NCBI GenBank assembly: GCA_017542145.1
Contig: JAFXXQ010000047.1
Coordinates: 207,664-271,663 of the forward strand
Direction of reading: 5' to 3'
DNA: 64,000 nucleotides
DNA from: Bacteroidaceae bacterium
GTDB taxonomy: Bacteria; Bacteroidota; Bacteroidia; Bacteroidales; Bacteroidaceae
The position numbers were made by a program, and so were the translations under genes. Below the pieces are notes generated by a model that had not been told where the DNA came from, made no database searches, and saw only the letters and a list, made by a program, of their open reading frames with translations. The first letter of the stretch is position 1; the number at the start of each line of letters is the position of its first letter. Of this stretch, positions 34,036-42,690 are shown one piece after another.

Positions 34036-34746
34036 TTACTGCAGGACGACGTCAGTCGTCCTGTTCTTTTTTGGACCCCAACCATTTCTATACTCAATGA
34101 TATCGCCGAGTTCCTCTTCGAAAACCGAACGGAAATTGATAGAACCTTTTCCTTCAATGATTCCCCTTGAAGTCATATTGCCATATTTATCTATTTCATA
34201 GGCACGAAATGTAATCACACCCGTATAATTGGGTATAATAGTGCCGAAATGACGTTCTTCTATCTCTTTCGCATAAGCAGGATTATAAGCCAGCACCTCG
34301 TCCAGTAAGAAACACCCAATAATGTCTTCACTACCGATAAAATCCAATATCTTGTTCTCATCGTCTACCAGCACGGTGTGAAAGACATCTCCAAAAGCAT
34401 AGCATAACGCATTTTTACAACCCAATTTATCAAGACTTTTATTTTGGGCAAAATCTTTCCAATACGTTTCCCAGACTTCTGTTGATAACACAAAGTCAAC
34501 AGGCTCAACGATGATAATATCCTTGCCATCCACCCGCATTTCTCCCGTCCAAATAGGTGTAAGCTCGGACAAGTCCTTTGTAGCATGCTGAGTGGTCAAC
34601 GTGTCGTTTACAGTATTCGCATTTTCTGACACGACCATGTTAGCGTTTGTTTTCTGACGCTTCATCTTCACTCTTATCCAAAAGCGAGACACAACAATAG
34701 TCAACAATAACATGCACCCACACACAACCCAATGAGGAATAGTCAT
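34036..34746 (-). CDS. Hypothetical membrane-anchored protein
   Basis: The 236-residue protein has one N-terminal span (WVVCGCMLLLTIVVSRFW, about 6-23), a basic stretch and a soluble domain (about 60-236) with EPVDFVLSTEVWETYWKDFA, YAFGDVFHTVLVDDENKIL and NYTGVITFRAYEIDKYG. I do not recognise a family. The frame stays open 32 codons upstream, to 34842, with a second hydrophobic stretch. ATG 34746 is preferred because it gives a simple signal-anchor. The last codons overlap a terminator hairpin. It is a lone gene, convergent with tsaE. Confidence 0.6.
   Translation of the reverse strand: MTIPHWVVCGCMLLLTIVVSRFWIRVKMKRQKTNANMVVSENANTVNDTLTTQHATKDLSELTPIWTGEMRVDGKDIIIVEPVDFVLSTEVWETYWKDFAQNKSLDKLGCKNALCYAFGDVFHTVLVDDENKILDFIGSEDIIGCFLLDEVLAYNPAYAKEIEERHFGTIIPNYTGVITFRAYEIDKYGNMTSRGIIEGKGSINFRSVFEEELGDIIEYRNGWGPKKNRTTDVVLQ
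34042..34072 (+). terminator. Rho-independent terminator
   Basis: Stem CAGGACGAC / GTCGTCCTG (34042-34050, 34055-34063) has a GTCA loop and is followed by TTCTTTTTT. It is oriented for rightward transcription, probably ending the porW-porX-tsaE region. Its left stem overlaps the last codons of the opposite-strand hypothetical gene. Confidence 0.85.
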
Positions 34747-35048
34747 ATCTTTTACACAATTAGAAAGCGACGGCAAAGATACAAAAAAAAACAAAAACAT
34801 GTAAAAAAAGCGGAGATTATTCTCTTCATCTAATAAGTCCATTCGATTCTTTTGTTATTGTACCAAAGTCGTCAGAACAGGTGGAAGGCAGACAGGAAAG
34901 TCCATACATTTTTTCAAAGCAGTTGCCAGCCACTCAAATACTGGAACGGAATGTTAAAAAAGAATAGTTTTTTAAACTTTTTGTCAAGTCAGCTTGCATG
35001 AATGTAAATTATACTTTACCTTTGCAGCGGATTTAATTAAACAAAAGT
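34747..35048. other. Intergenic stretch with a promoter
   Basis: Apart from the optional upstream extension of the leftward gene (to 34842) and the rightward promoter at 34993-35024, I see nothing in this stretch. Confidence 0.6.
34993..35024 (+). promoter_or_regulatory. Bacteroidales-type promoter
   Basis: CTTG at 34993-34996 and TACCTTTG at 35017-35024 are 20 bases apart. It lies 24 bases before the membrane protein gene at 35049. Confidence 0.8.
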
Positions 35049-35501
35049 ATGAAAAAACAACATCTTCTTCCCCACGCATGGCAGTGGGTTGGCCTCGTGG
35101 CCCTAGTTGCAGGACTTGTCCTGGGTTTTACATTCTTTGTCCCCTCCGTCATCAGAGGTGACTACGGAACGGGTGAAGGAATTGAGATTCTTGGCGAATT
35201 GAGCTATCTCTTGCTACTACCCTTGTCCGCCATCATCCTTTGTTTCTCGCGCGAGAACATCGAAGATGAGCGCATTGACGAACTAAGGAAGAAAAGTCTC
35301 GTCACTACGGCAATCATCTTTGTTATCCTTCTTATTATTGGACCTTTGAAAGGCTTTTTCATGGGAAGGTTGTGTTCACCTACGTTTATGGGCAAATATC
35401 ATTTGATATTAGGGCATAGCTGGTGGATGCTTTTCGTCTACTTGCTTATCTTCAAAATCTCCTACTGGGTACAGAACAAACGTTACAGCGATGAAAAATA
35501 A
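35049..35501 (+). CDS. Small four-span membrane protein next to an XRE regulator
   Basis: The 150-residue protein has about four hydrophobic spans (near 13-32, 50-66, 80-98 and 124-143) and a short acidic motif ENIEDERIDELRKKS in a loop. It belongs with the membrane partners often encoded beside small XRE-type regulators (YozG/Cro-like) in Bacteroidota and Firmicutes. Its function is not known. The end overlaps the regulator gene by 11 bases. It has its own promoter. Confidence 0.7.
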   Translation: MKKQHLLPHAWQWVGLVALVAGLVLGFTFFVPSVIRGDYGTGEGIEILGELSYLLLLPLSAIILCFSRENIEDERIDELRKKSLVTTAIIFVILLIIGPLKGFFMGRLCSPTFMGKYHLILGHSWWMLFVYLLIFKISYWVQNKRYSDEK

Positions 35502-35691
35502 TATCCGCGTAGAGCGTGCACGGCAGCGCATGACACAACAGGAACTGGCTGAGCGCACAGGCGTCAGCCGCCAGACCATCAACGCCATCGAGCAGGGCAA
35601 ATTCAACCCCTCCACTGTCCTCGCTTTGAAGATGTCGCTCGTCTTCGGCATCCCCGTCAACGAAATCTTCGAACTGGAAGAAGGCGACTAA
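35491..35691 (+). CDS. Small XRE-family transcriptional regulator
   Basis: The 66-residue protein is almost entirely a helix-turn-helix: RVERARQRMTQQELAERTGV, then SRQTINAIEQGKFNPSTVLALKM. It matches the minimal Cro/YozG-type regulators that pair with a membrane protein. The start overlaps the upstream gene by 11 bases, so the two are co-expressed. A strong terminator follows 33 bases after the stop. Confidence 0.92.
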   Translation: MKNNIRVERARQRMTQQELAERTGVSRQTINAIEQGKFNPSTVLALKMSLVFGIPVNEIFELEEGD

Positions 35692-35723
35692 TCACCACCC
35701 TAATTCCACGCTTTCCTCCCCTG

Positions 35724-35750
35724 CGGCCAACCCAAAGTTGGCCGTTTTTT
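35724..35750 (+). terminator. Rho-independent terminator
   Basis: Stem CGGCCAAC / GTTGGCCG (35724-35731, 35737-35744) with a short CCAAA-type loop is followed by six T. It ends the membrane-protein/XRE operon. Confidence 0.9.
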
Positions 35751-35835
35751 CGTCTATTGGGGCAATTTTTGTTAAAATTTCGGCCAAAACTAAACATTTA
35801 ACTTGAATGTACGGGAATATGGTACATGTTGCGCT

Positions 35836-35843
35836 TATCTTTG
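35836..35843 (+). promoter_or_regulatory. Candidate -7 element TATCTTTG
   Basis: TATCTTTG, followed by GCATCG as at other promoters here, lies 43 bases before the small gene at 35887. A matching -33 box is not clear. Confidence 0.5.
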
Positions 35844-35886
35844 CATCGTCAAAGAAAAATACTCACCCTAAAAACGAAAAAACAGC

Positions 35887-35997
35887 ATGAGAGAGCAAAC
35901 CATCACCCCGAAGGCCAAGCGCCTTACCATCCACTACTACGCCACCGAGTTCATCGCCGGCCAGCGCCGTTTCGTCCGTCGTCCCGCCATAGCCTGA
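35887..35997 (+). CDS. Small basic peptide of 36 residues
   Basis: The frame starts at ATG 35887 and encodes M-R-E-Q-T-I-T-P-K-A-K-R-L-T-I-H-Y-Y-A-T followed by EFIAGQRRFVRRPAIA. It is strongly basic and has no signal peptide. A -7 box lies 43 bases upstream. I do not recognise it. It is supported only by an open frame with a start and nearby promoter, so it may be a genuine small protein or a leader peptide. Confidence 0.4.
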   Translation: MREQTITPKAKRLTIHYYATEFIAGQRRFVRRPAIA

Positions 35998-36036
35998 CGG
36001 AATTCAGTTAAGAGAATTAAGTAAAGAAAAAAACTT

Positions 36037-36123
36037 ATGATTATGACAGTCATCATCATTCTTTTCAGCCTTTTCATAGGAGCCATGATTGTGGGCGATA
36101 CAGAAGAAATCGTCAATGATTAA
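36037..36123 (+). CDS. Small membrane peptide of 28 residues
   Basis: Translation from ATG 36037 gives MIMTVIIILFSLFIGAMIVG followed by D-T-E-E-I-V-N-D: one membrane span with an acidic tail, like many bacterial small membrane proteins. It lies 39 bases after the 36-residue frame. The family is unknown. Confidence 0.4.
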   Translation: MIMTVIIILFSLFIGAMIVGDTEEIVND

Positions 36124-36203
36124 TGTTATCGCCAAACTTTTTCCTACCCTTAAAGGCCTACAGCCTTTTTCGGTTGGGTTCATCTCGGAAAAAACAACAA
36201 TAA

Positions 36204-36235
36204 TTTGTTTTTTCGCTCGGCTCGCCCTACCTTTG
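36204..36235 (+). promoter_or_regulatory. Bacteroidales-type promoter of the WYL gene
   Basis: TTTG at 36204-36207 and TACCTTTG at 36228-36235 are 20 bases apart. It lies 26 bases before ATG 36262 and decides that start over an upstream TTG in the same frame. Confidence 0.85.
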
Positions 36236-36261
36236 CATCGGAATCATATAAAGAATACACG

Positions 36262-37191
36262 ATGCAAAAGGCCGAGGAACTATTTGGACGGTACATCTGG
36301 TTTGTCAACACTATGTTGCAAGCGGGAAGCGAAGGAATCACGCTACGCGAGCTGAACGAGAAATGGAGCGAAACCCCCTTCAGCGACGGCTCGCCCCTCA
36401 GCCGCACCACCTTCAACCGCTACCGCGACGTCATCCTGGAGACGTTCGGCATCATCACCGACTGCCATCGCGACACGTACTGCTATTACATCAGCAACCC
36501 CGAGATTCTGCGCGAAGCAGGTGTCCACACATGGATGCTCCGTTCGCTCACCGTAGCCGGCGTCCTCCAGTCGTGCGCCGACCTCCACGACCGAATCGTA
36601 CTCGAGACCATGCCCTCAGGGCAGGAATTCCTCCAGCCCATCATCGACGCCATGACGCACAGCCACATGGTGCAGATGAAATACCTGCGCTCGTTCGCAC
36701 TCATCCAGACGTTCACGCTGATGCCCTACTGCCTGAAAGTTTTCAAGCAACGCTGGTACCTCGTGGGGCGCAACACCGCCTACCAGCACGACGATATCCG
36801 CGTCTATGCCCTTGACCGCATCCTGGGGTTGCAAGAGACGACTAAGGCGTTCACCATGCCTCCCGAATTCGACCCTCAGACTTTCTTTGCTGATGATTTC
36901 GGCGTCTATACGGGCGGCGACACGCCTGTGGAGGACATCGTCATCCGCGCCTACGGCCGCCTGCCCAACTACCTGCGCTCGCTGCCCCTACACCACAGCC
37001 AACGGGAGATTGATACCGCACCGCGCCATGCCGACTTCAGCCTGCGCCTGCGCCCCACCTACGACTTCATGCAGGAGCTCCTCTCGCAGGCCGACGAACT
37101 GGAAATCCTCGCGCCCTCATCCCTTCGCGAAGCCTTTGCCCGCACCCTCCGCAAAGCCGCCCGCCGCAACAGGAAAAAGAAAGAGGGCTAA
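36262..37191 (+). CDS. WYL-domain transcriptional regulator
   Basis: The 309-residue protein has an N-terminal winged-helix-like part (about 1-75; EGITLRELNEKW, SRTTFNRYRDVILETFG). A WYL domain follows (about 125-200; MQMKYLRSFALIQTFTLMPY-like region, then KQRWYLVGRNTAYQHDDIRVYALDRI) and a C-terminal WCX-like region to about 300. WYL proteins sense nucleotides or other ligands and often regulate defence or DNA-damage genes. No defence genes lie directly beside it. ATG 36262 is supported by the promoter at 36204-36235. It converges on the M48 protease gene. Confidence 0.88.
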   Translation: MQKAEELFGRYIWFVNTMLQAGSEGITLRELNEKWSETPFSDGSPLSRTTFNRYRDVILETFGIITDCHRDTYCYYISNPEILREAGVHTWMLRSLTVAGVLQSCADLHDRIVLETMPSGQEFLQPIIDAMTHSHMVQMKYLRSFALIQTFTLMPYCLKVFKQRWYLVGRNTAYQHDDIRVYALDRILGLQETTKAFTMPPEFDPQTFFADDFGVYTGGDTPVEDIVIRAYGRLPNYLRSLPLHHSQREIDTAPRHADFSLRLRPTYDFMQELLSQADELEILAPSSLREAFARTLRKAARRNRKKKEG

Positions 37192-37200
37192 AAATGTGCC

Positions 37201-37998
37201 TTACTTCTTGTAATACTTCTGGGCATCGGGAAGGTATTTCTCGATGGCGACAATGCGCTTGGCATCCGAGGGGTGGCTGCTCATGAAGGGAGGTATGGCT
37301 GTGGGGTTGGCTGCCGCCATCTTCTGCCAGAAAGCAACCGCTTTCGAGGGGTCATAGCCTGCCATGGCCATAAAGATAAGGCCCATGTGGTCGGCCTCCA
37401 GCTCGTGCTTGCGGCTGTAGGGGAGCATGACGCCGTAGTTGGCACCAAGGCCATAGACCGTCTGCCCCAACTGACGCGCGGCTTCGCTACGGGTGCTGAG
37501 AGCGGCATCGAGGATAGCCGAGCCGTAGGCAGCCAGCATCTGCTGCGAGAGGCGCTCGTTCGAGTGCTTGGCGACGGCGTGAGCCACCTCATGCCCGATG
37601 ATGACGGCAAGGTCGTCGTCGCTCTGGCAAATCGGCAGAATACCCTCATAGACCACAATCTTTCCGCCCGGCATGCAGAAGGCGTTCATCTCATTGTCCT
37701 TCACGAGGTTGAACTCCCACTGGTACTGCGCCACCTCGGCGCCGAGGCCGTTGTCGGTAAGGAACTTCTCGGTGGCAGCGGCAATCTTCTTGCCCACGCG
37801 CTGCACCATGGCCGTCTGCGCCGCATTGGTGCTGCGCACGGCTGTAGTCATGTATTCGTTGTACTGGGTAAGGCTCGACGACAGCACTTCGTTGTCTGAG
37901 ACGAGCATGATTCGGTTACGTCCCGTAAGGGGCACACTGGCACAGCTGACAAACAGCACGGCCACAAAAGCGAGAACGATTAAAATGTACTTTTTCAT
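37201..37998 (-). CDS. M48-family metalloprotease lipoprotein
   Basis: The 265-residue lipoprotein (lipobox F-V-S-C19) has the zinc motif H136-E-V-A-H140, the third-ligand region SRKHELEADHMGLIFMAMAG, and the start PLTGRNRIMLVSDNEVL common to YggG/LoiP-type M48 proteases. It should degrade misfolded envelope proteins on the periplasmic side. It is read leftwards, downstream of the GH28 gene (33 bases), and converges on the WYL gene. Confidence 0.92.
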   Translation of the reverse strand: MKKYILIVLAFVAVLFVSCASVPLTGRNRIMLVSDNEVLSSSLTQYNEYMTTAVRSTNAAQTAMVQRVGKKIAAATEKFLTDNGLGAEVAQYQWEFNLVKDNEMNAFCMPGGKIVVYEGILPICQSDDDLAVIIGHEVAHAVAKHSNERLSQQMLAAYGSAILDAALSTRSEAARQLGQTVYGLGANYGVMLPYSRKHELEADHMGLIFMAMAGYDPSKAVAFWQKMAAANPTAIPPFMSSHPSDAKRIVAIEKYLPDAQKYYKK

Positions 37999-38031
37999 AC
38001 TATTTAGGATTAAAGTAATGGGCTATTGGGT

Positions 38032-39327
38032 TCATTGGGAAATGGTTTCGCCGTTGATTACACAATTCTCGATGGCGATGGGCTCAACGCTATATTGGTC
38101 GGGACGCTCCTCCATGTCGAGGAACGTGCGGCACGTCATGTTGAGGTTGCGCAGGGTGACGTTGGCAGAGGTGCTGTAGGGAATGTCCTCGCGCCCCTTG
38201 AGGTCGAAGAACTGCGTCCAAGGATGGACGAAGACGATGCGTGTGGCGCTGCCCGTGATGTCCTCCACGCGGATGTATTCGTAGCGCTGGGGCGTATCGG
38301 GACGCATCTTCAGCCAGAGGATGCGGTCGGCGCCCTCGACGTGGCAGCGGCGCAGGATGACGTTGTGGTTCAGCAGGCTCTCCGAGCCGCACGTGAGCGC
38401 CCCGTGGCAGAAGCCGTAGGAGCAGTTTTCGATGAGAATGTTGCGGTTGGGGCCGTTGCCGATGGTGTCCTTGTCGGCGTAGGGCCCCTTGCCGCCCTTC
38501 AGGGCTACGGCATCGTCGTTGACGTCCATGTAGCAGCCGTGGATGAGCACGTTGGTGCAGACATCCACGTCGAAAGCGTCGCACGACGGGGCTTTCACGG
38601 GGCCTTTGCTGGGGGCGTAGGTGTGGAGATAGAGTGCCTTGACGTTCTCGCAACGGTAGAGATGGCACGTCCAGAAGGGGCTGTTGAGGAAATGGGCCTC
38701 CTGCAGAGTGACATTACGACAATCCTGAATGAAGACAAGGCGTGGACGCATTTCCTCGAGGTTGGTACACTGGCGGTTGTATTCTCTCCTCAACCAGAAC
38801 GAGCGCCAGTAGCGTTCACCGTTGCCGTTGAGGGTACCCGTACCGCTGATGGTGAAACCATCCAGCCCGATGGCGTTGACGAGCGCCATGAAGTAGTGGA
38901 TATTCTGTCCCTCCAGACGAGTGTCCATCAAGGCGAAATCGCCGATGAAGTCGCTACCTTTCAGGACGGCACCCTCGCTGAGGTGGAGGTGAGTGCCCTG
39001 CCGGAAGAAGAGCGAGCCGCTGAGGAACGTCCCTCGCGGAACTACTATCACTCCCCCGCCCTCGCGGGCTGCACGGTCGATGACGGCCTGGATGGCCTCC
39101 GTCTGTAGCAGCGTGCTGTCGCGCCGGACGCCGTAGTCCGTCAGGACATACTGGTGCCCGAGTGTGCTGACATCCACGCGTGCCGTATCGCTGAACCACG
39201 CGGCTATAGGTGTGCCGTCAGGCCACAAGTCAACGGGTTTGCGCCGTTTCGGTGCCCGGGCATCCACGCCCAGACAAATCAACACAGCCGCAGCAACGGC
39301 TATCGTTCTCAGTAATGTGCTCTTCAT
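38032..39327 (-). CDS. GH28-family polygalacturonase-like enzyme
   Basis: The 431-residue secreted enzyme has a signal peptide (1 to about 23). The right-handed beta-helix of GH28 shows DYGVRRDST...IQAVIDRAAREGGG at the start, DAFDVD, DVNDDAVALKGG (catalytic Asp region), FCHGALTCGSES in place of the usual G-H-G, and LKMRP for R-I-K. It should hydrolyse pectin-type alpha-galacturonides, though the changed motifs leave room for another specificity. Its ATG directly follows the TAA of the TfoX-like gene, so the two are translationally linked. It is not in the mannan-type locus. Confidence 0.85.
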   Translation of the reverse strand: MKSTLLRTIAVAAAVLICLGVDARAPKRRKPVDLWPDGTPIAAWFSDTARVDVSTLGHQYVLTDYGVRRDSTLLQTEAIQAVIDRAAREGGGVIVVPRGTFLSGSLFFRQGTHLHLSEGAVLKGSDFIGDFALMDTRLEGQNIHYFMALVNAIGLDGFTISGTGTLNGNGERYWRSFWLRREYNRQCTNLEEMRPRLVFIQDCRNVTLQEAHFLNSPFWTCHLYRCENVKALYLHTYAPSKGPVKAPSCDAFDVDVCTNVLIHGCYMDVNDDAVALKGGKGPYADKDTIGNGPNRNILIENCSYGFCHGALTCGSESLLNHNVILRRCHVEGADRILWLKMRPDTPQRYEYIRVEDITGSATRIVFVHPWTQFFDLKGREDIPYSTSANVTLRNLNMTCRTFLDMEERPDQYSVEPIAIENCVINGETISQ

Positions 39328-39648
39328 TTATTTCTTCTTTTTAGGTTTAGGCCAGAGGAGTTCTTTGCAGGTTTCGCGTACGAGGGCAGAGAGGTAGTCC
39401 CTGTCGTCGACGTCGGCAATATAGAAGTAGTCCTTCGCCCCTTCATAGGGCGGACGGAGTTCCACAGAGCGAAGCCTGATGCGCCCGCCTTCCGTAGGCT
39501 TCACGTAGAGTCGGTCGTCGCAGATTAGGCCGAAGATTTTCCCGTCGCAGTAGATGCCGTACTCGCCGAACATCTTCTTGACCGTCACCTCACCTGCTCC
39601 GCCACACTGGTCCACAATATATTGTGCGAAATCACTTGTGCTTGCCAT
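39328..39648 (-). CDS. TfoX N-terminal-domain protein
   Basis: The 106-residue protein matches the TfoX/Sxy N-terminal domain: ITVKKMFGEYGIYCDGKIFG-like start (VKKMFGEYGIYCDGKIFG), LICDDRLYVKPT, and APPYEGAKDYFYI-like end, then a short lysine-rich tail (PKPKKKK). The family is named after competence regulators, but stand-alone copies have no proven role. It lies directly upstream of the GH28 gene with no gap. Confidence 0.85.
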   Translation of the reverse strand: MASTSDFAQYIVDQCGGAGEVTVKKMFGEYGIYCDGKIFGLICDDRLYVKPTEGGRIRLRSVELRPPYEGAKDYFYIADVDDRDYLSALVRETCKELLWPKPKKKK

Positions 39649-39694
39649 AAACTGTGTTTTTTACTTGTTTTCAAAAGGGCTCCTTGGTAGAAAA

Positions 39695-39904
39695 CTAATG
39701 GGGAGTATATTTCATACGAAGATACTCAAGCAGAGCGTCCGTGCCTCCTGGGAATTCAGGCATAACTTCTGCAACGGTATTTGCATCTGTCCAAGGCTGT
39801 TCTTCTATAACAGTAGGCTGCACGTCATCCCGCTTTCGTCCCATGCAAACCACAAGCACCACAAGGGAAAGCGCTACGGCGAAGAAAAGAAACGACCTCT
39901 TCAT
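39695..39904 (-). CDS. Short membrane-anchored TonB-C-like remnant
   Basis: The 69-residue product has an N-terminal membrane segment (about 5-20) and ends in P-E-F-P-G-G-T-D-A-L-L-E-Y-L-R-M-K-Y. This is the opening of the Bacteroidota TonB C-terminal domain, but the domain stops after about 20 residues. A promoter (39937-39967, minus strand) lies upstream, so it may still be expressed. It is a truncated energy-transducer fragment or a small protein derived from one. Confidence 0.55.
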   Translation of the reverse strand: MKRSFLFFAVALSLVVLVVCMGRKRDDVQPTVIEEQPWTDANTVAEVMPEFPGGTDALLEYLRMKYTPH

Positions 39905-39936
39905 AACCTACTCCTTTCAGAAACTTTTTGACGCTG

Positions 39937-39967
39937 CAAATATAGAGAAAGGAATTCATACTTCAAA
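39937..39967 (-). promoter_or_regulatory. Bacteroidales-type promoter, minus strand
   Basis: On the minus strand TTTG (39967-39964) and TATATTTG (39944-39937) are 19 bases apart. It lies 33 bases before the TonB-like remnant. Confidence 0.7.
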
Positions 39968-40097
39968 GAAAAAAGCTGATTAAAACACAAGACTGACGTA
40001 AAGGGCCCTCAATAATAGAATAGGCGAATAATTTCTCAGAGCAGGCAAATAAAAAAATAGCGTAGGCGAATAAAAAGACAGGATAAGCTGTTGGCTG

Positions 40098-42497
40098 CTA
40101 TAGGAACCATCCGGCAACGAGATAGCCAAGGAAGGCAATTATCCAAGCAACGGCACACTGGAAGCCGACAACGAATAACGCCCAGCGGGGGCCAAGCTCA
40201 CGCCGAATGCTGGCAATGGCTGCTACACAGGGGGTATAGAGCAGGCAGAACAACAGCATCGGGATGGCCGTTAATGCCGTCAGAGAAGCCGTCACATTCA
40301 GCACCTCCATCGTTGCCACCACGCTCTCCTTGGCCAGGAAGCCGCTGATGAGGGAGGTGACGACGCGCCAGTCGTCCAGCCCGAGGGGACGAAACAAGGG
40401 AGCAACGATGCCTGCCACCCATGCCAGCATGCTGCCCTCGCCATTCTCCACCAGACGCAGGCGGAAGTCGAACGACTGGAGAAACCAGATGACGATGGTA
40501 GCCAGGAAGATAACCGTGAACGCGCGCTGGCAGAAGTCCTTCGTCTTATCCCACAGCAGATGGCCCACGTTCCTCAGTCGTGGCAGACGGTAGTTGGGCA
40601 GCTCCATGACAAACGGCGCAGCCTCGCCCCTGCCCCCAAGACGCTTGCCGCATAGCGCTACCACGATGCCCACAAGGATGCTCAGCAGATAGAGCCCGAT
40701 AAGCACCAAACCGCCCTTACCCGGGAAGAAGGCTGCCGTAAAGAAGCCGTAAATGGGAATCTTCGCCGAGCAGCTCATGAATGGCGTCAAAAGAATGGTT
40801 TTCAGACGATCGCGTGCTGAAGGAAGCGTTCTCGTGGCCATGATGGCTGGCACGGAGCAGCCGAAGCCGATAAGCAAAGGCACGATGGAACGGCCCGAGA
40901 GCCCCAGCCGGCGCAGCAGCTTGTCCGTCACGAAAGCAATACGGGCCATATAGCCGCTATCCTCGATAATACTGAGGAAGAAGAACAGTATAATAATAAT
41001 AGGTATGAAGCTGAGCACGCTACCCACGCCGCCGAAGATGGCATCGGTGACGAGCGACACGACAGCAGGACTGACGTCGGCAGCCTCAAGCCCCCGTTGG
41101 CAGAGGGTGCCAAGGGCGCTGATACCGCTGTCGAGCCAGCCTTGCAAGGGAGCGCCCAGCACGTCGATGCTGAGCCATATGACAAGGCACATGACGGCCA
41201 CAAAAATGGGAAGCGCCGTCCAACGCCCCGTGAGGATACCGTCTATACGCTTGCTACGACGATACTCGATGCTTTCGCGTGGCTTGACTACCGTCTCGCG
41301 GCACAGCCTATGGATGAACGCGAAGCGCATGTCGGCCATGGCTGCAGCACGGTCGAGGCCGCGTTCCTCCTCCATCTGAAGGACGATGTGCTCCACCATC
41401 TCACGCTCGTTCTGCGTCAGCTGCAGGGCATTTGCCACGGCCTCGTCACCCTCCACGAGTTTTCCAGCAGCAAAGCGCAAGGGCATCCCGGCACGCTCAG
41501 CGTGGTCCTCGATGAGGTGCATGATGCTGTGGAGGCAGCGATGTACGGCTCCGCCATGATCGTCCTTGCTGCAGAAGTCCTGCCGTGCAGGTACCTCCTG
41601 ATAGTACGCCACGTGGACGGCATGTTCCACAAGCTCGTCGATGCCCTCGTTCCTGGCAGCGGAGATAGCCACGACGGGGATGCCGAGGATGCGCTCCATG
41701 TCGTTCAGGCGGATGGAGCCTCCGTTGCCCGTCACTTCATCCATCATGTTCAAGGCCAATACCATCGGAACGCCCAACTCCATGAGCTGTACCGTCAGAT
41801 AGAGGTGTCGCTCGATGTTCGAGGCATCAACGACGTTGATAAGGCCATGAGGCTTTTCTTTGAGGATGAAATCTCGGCTGACAATCTCCTCAGCGGTATA
41901 GGCGGAAAGGCTGTAGATGCCAGGGAGGTCGATGACGTGAGCGGAGGTCCTCTCGTCGCCCTTGCGAGAGAAAAAAGCGTCCTTGATCTGTCCTTCCTTA
42001 CGGTCGACGGTGACGCCGGGGAAGTTGCCCACGTGCTGGTTCGAGCCCGTGAGCTGGTTGAAGAGCGTGGTCTTGCCGCTGTTCTGCTGCCCCGCCAGGG
42101 CGAAGGTGAGCGTGGTACCCTTGGGCAGCGGACGCTCCGTGTCGTGGTTGTGGTATTTGCCCGCTTCACCAATACCGGGGTGGGCATTATGATCATGGAG
42201 CGACTCTATGTAAGGACGGTCATCAGAAACTGCGACGCGGCTTGTAGGCGTAACACGTTCATACGTAGCCGTCTGCAGGGGTTCAACTTCTATCTTTTCA
42301 GCATCTGCCAGACGGAGCGTCAGCACATAGCCCTGCACAAGCAGCTCCACCGGATCGCCCATCGGAGCGAATTTCGTCAGTTTAACTTCGGCACCAGGTA
42401 TGATGCCCATATCCAGGAAATGCTGACGGAGACTGCCTTCGCCCCCCACTTTCATCACTACGGCACTATCGCCGATGCCCAATTCTCGGAGTGTCAT
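40098..42497 (-). CDS. feoB: FeoA-FeoB fusion ferrous iron transporter
   Basis: The 799-residue protein begins with a FeoA (SH3-like) domain (about 1-75; LRELGIGDSAVVMKVGGEGS, FLDMGIIPGAEV). The FeoB GTPase follows (G1 GQQNSGKTTLFNQLTG, G3 DLPGIYSL, G4 LNMMD), then a helical region and the FeoB membrane domain with ECSVP-like GFGCSVPAIMATRTL and two Gate regions. It imports Fe(II) across the inner membrane. ATG 42497 is preferred to the further upstream frame start because a promoter -7 box lies 23 bases before it. It is read leftwards and stands alone, with no FeoC. Confidence 0.95.
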   Translation of the reverse strand: MTLRELGIGDSAVVMKVGGEGSLRQHFLDMGIIPGAEVKLTKFAPMGDPVELLVQGYVLTLRLADAEKIEVEPLQTATYERVTPTSRVAVSDDRPYIESLHDHNAHPGIGEAGKYHNHDTERPLPKGTTLTFALAGQQNSGKTTLFNQLTGSNQHVGNFPGVTVDRKEGQIKDAFFSRKGDERTSAHVIDLPGIYSLSAYTAEEIVSRDFILKEKPHGLINVVDASNIERHLYLTVQLMELGVPMVLALNMMDEVTGNGGSIRLNDMERILGIPVVAISAARNEGIDELVEHAVHVAYYQEVPARQDFCSKDDHGGAVHRCLHSIMHLIEDHAERAGMPLRFAAGKLVEGDEAVANALQLTQNEREMVEHIVLQMEEERGLDRAAAMADMRFAFIHRLCRETVVKPRESIEYRRSKRIDGILTGRWTALPIFVAVMCLVIWLSIDVLGAPLQGWLDSGISALGTLCQRGLEAADVSPAVVSLVTDAIFGGVGSVLSFIPIIIILFFFLSIIEDSGYMARIAFVTDKLLRRLGLSGRSIVPLLIGFGCSVPAIMATRTLPSARDRLKTILLTPFMSCSAKIPIYGFFTAAFFPGKGGLVLIGLYLLSILVGIVVALCGKRLGGRGEAAPFVMELPNYRLPRLRNVGHLLWDKTKDFCQRAFTVIFLATIVIWFLQSFDFRLRLVENGEGSMLAWVAGIVAPLFRPLGLDDWRVVTSLISGFLAKESVVATMEVLNVTASLTALTAIPMLLFCLLYTPCVAAIASIRRELGPRWALFVVGFQCAVAWIIAFLGYLVAGWFL

Positions 42498-42519
42498 TTC
42501 ATTCTCTTTTTTCCGGCTG

Positions 42520-42551
42520 CAAAGGTAAGGGCTTTTCCGAGAGTTTGCAAT
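42520..42551 (-). promoter_or_regulatory. Bacteroidales-type promoter of feoAB
   Basis: On the minus strand ATTG (42551-42548) and TACCTTTG (42527-42520) are 20 bases apart. The promoter supports translation from ATG 42497. Confidence 0.75.
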
Positions 42552-42625
42552 CCCTATTAGTAGGTATTTATTCACAGTTTTTTGCTTTTTTTCCGGCTTT
42601 TCTCTTTTTTCTTTAAAAAAAGTGT

Positions 42626-42633
42626 TATTTTTG
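42626..42633 (+). promoter_or_regulatory. Candidate -7 element of the mannan-type locus
   Basis: TATTTTTG lies 57 bases before the ATG at 42691. The -33 region is T-rich, without a clear TTTG at the right distance. Confidence 0.5.
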
Positions 42634-42690
42634 CCTTCTCAAATTGACCTAATACAAAATTCATCATAAACAAATCATCACTACAAACCC

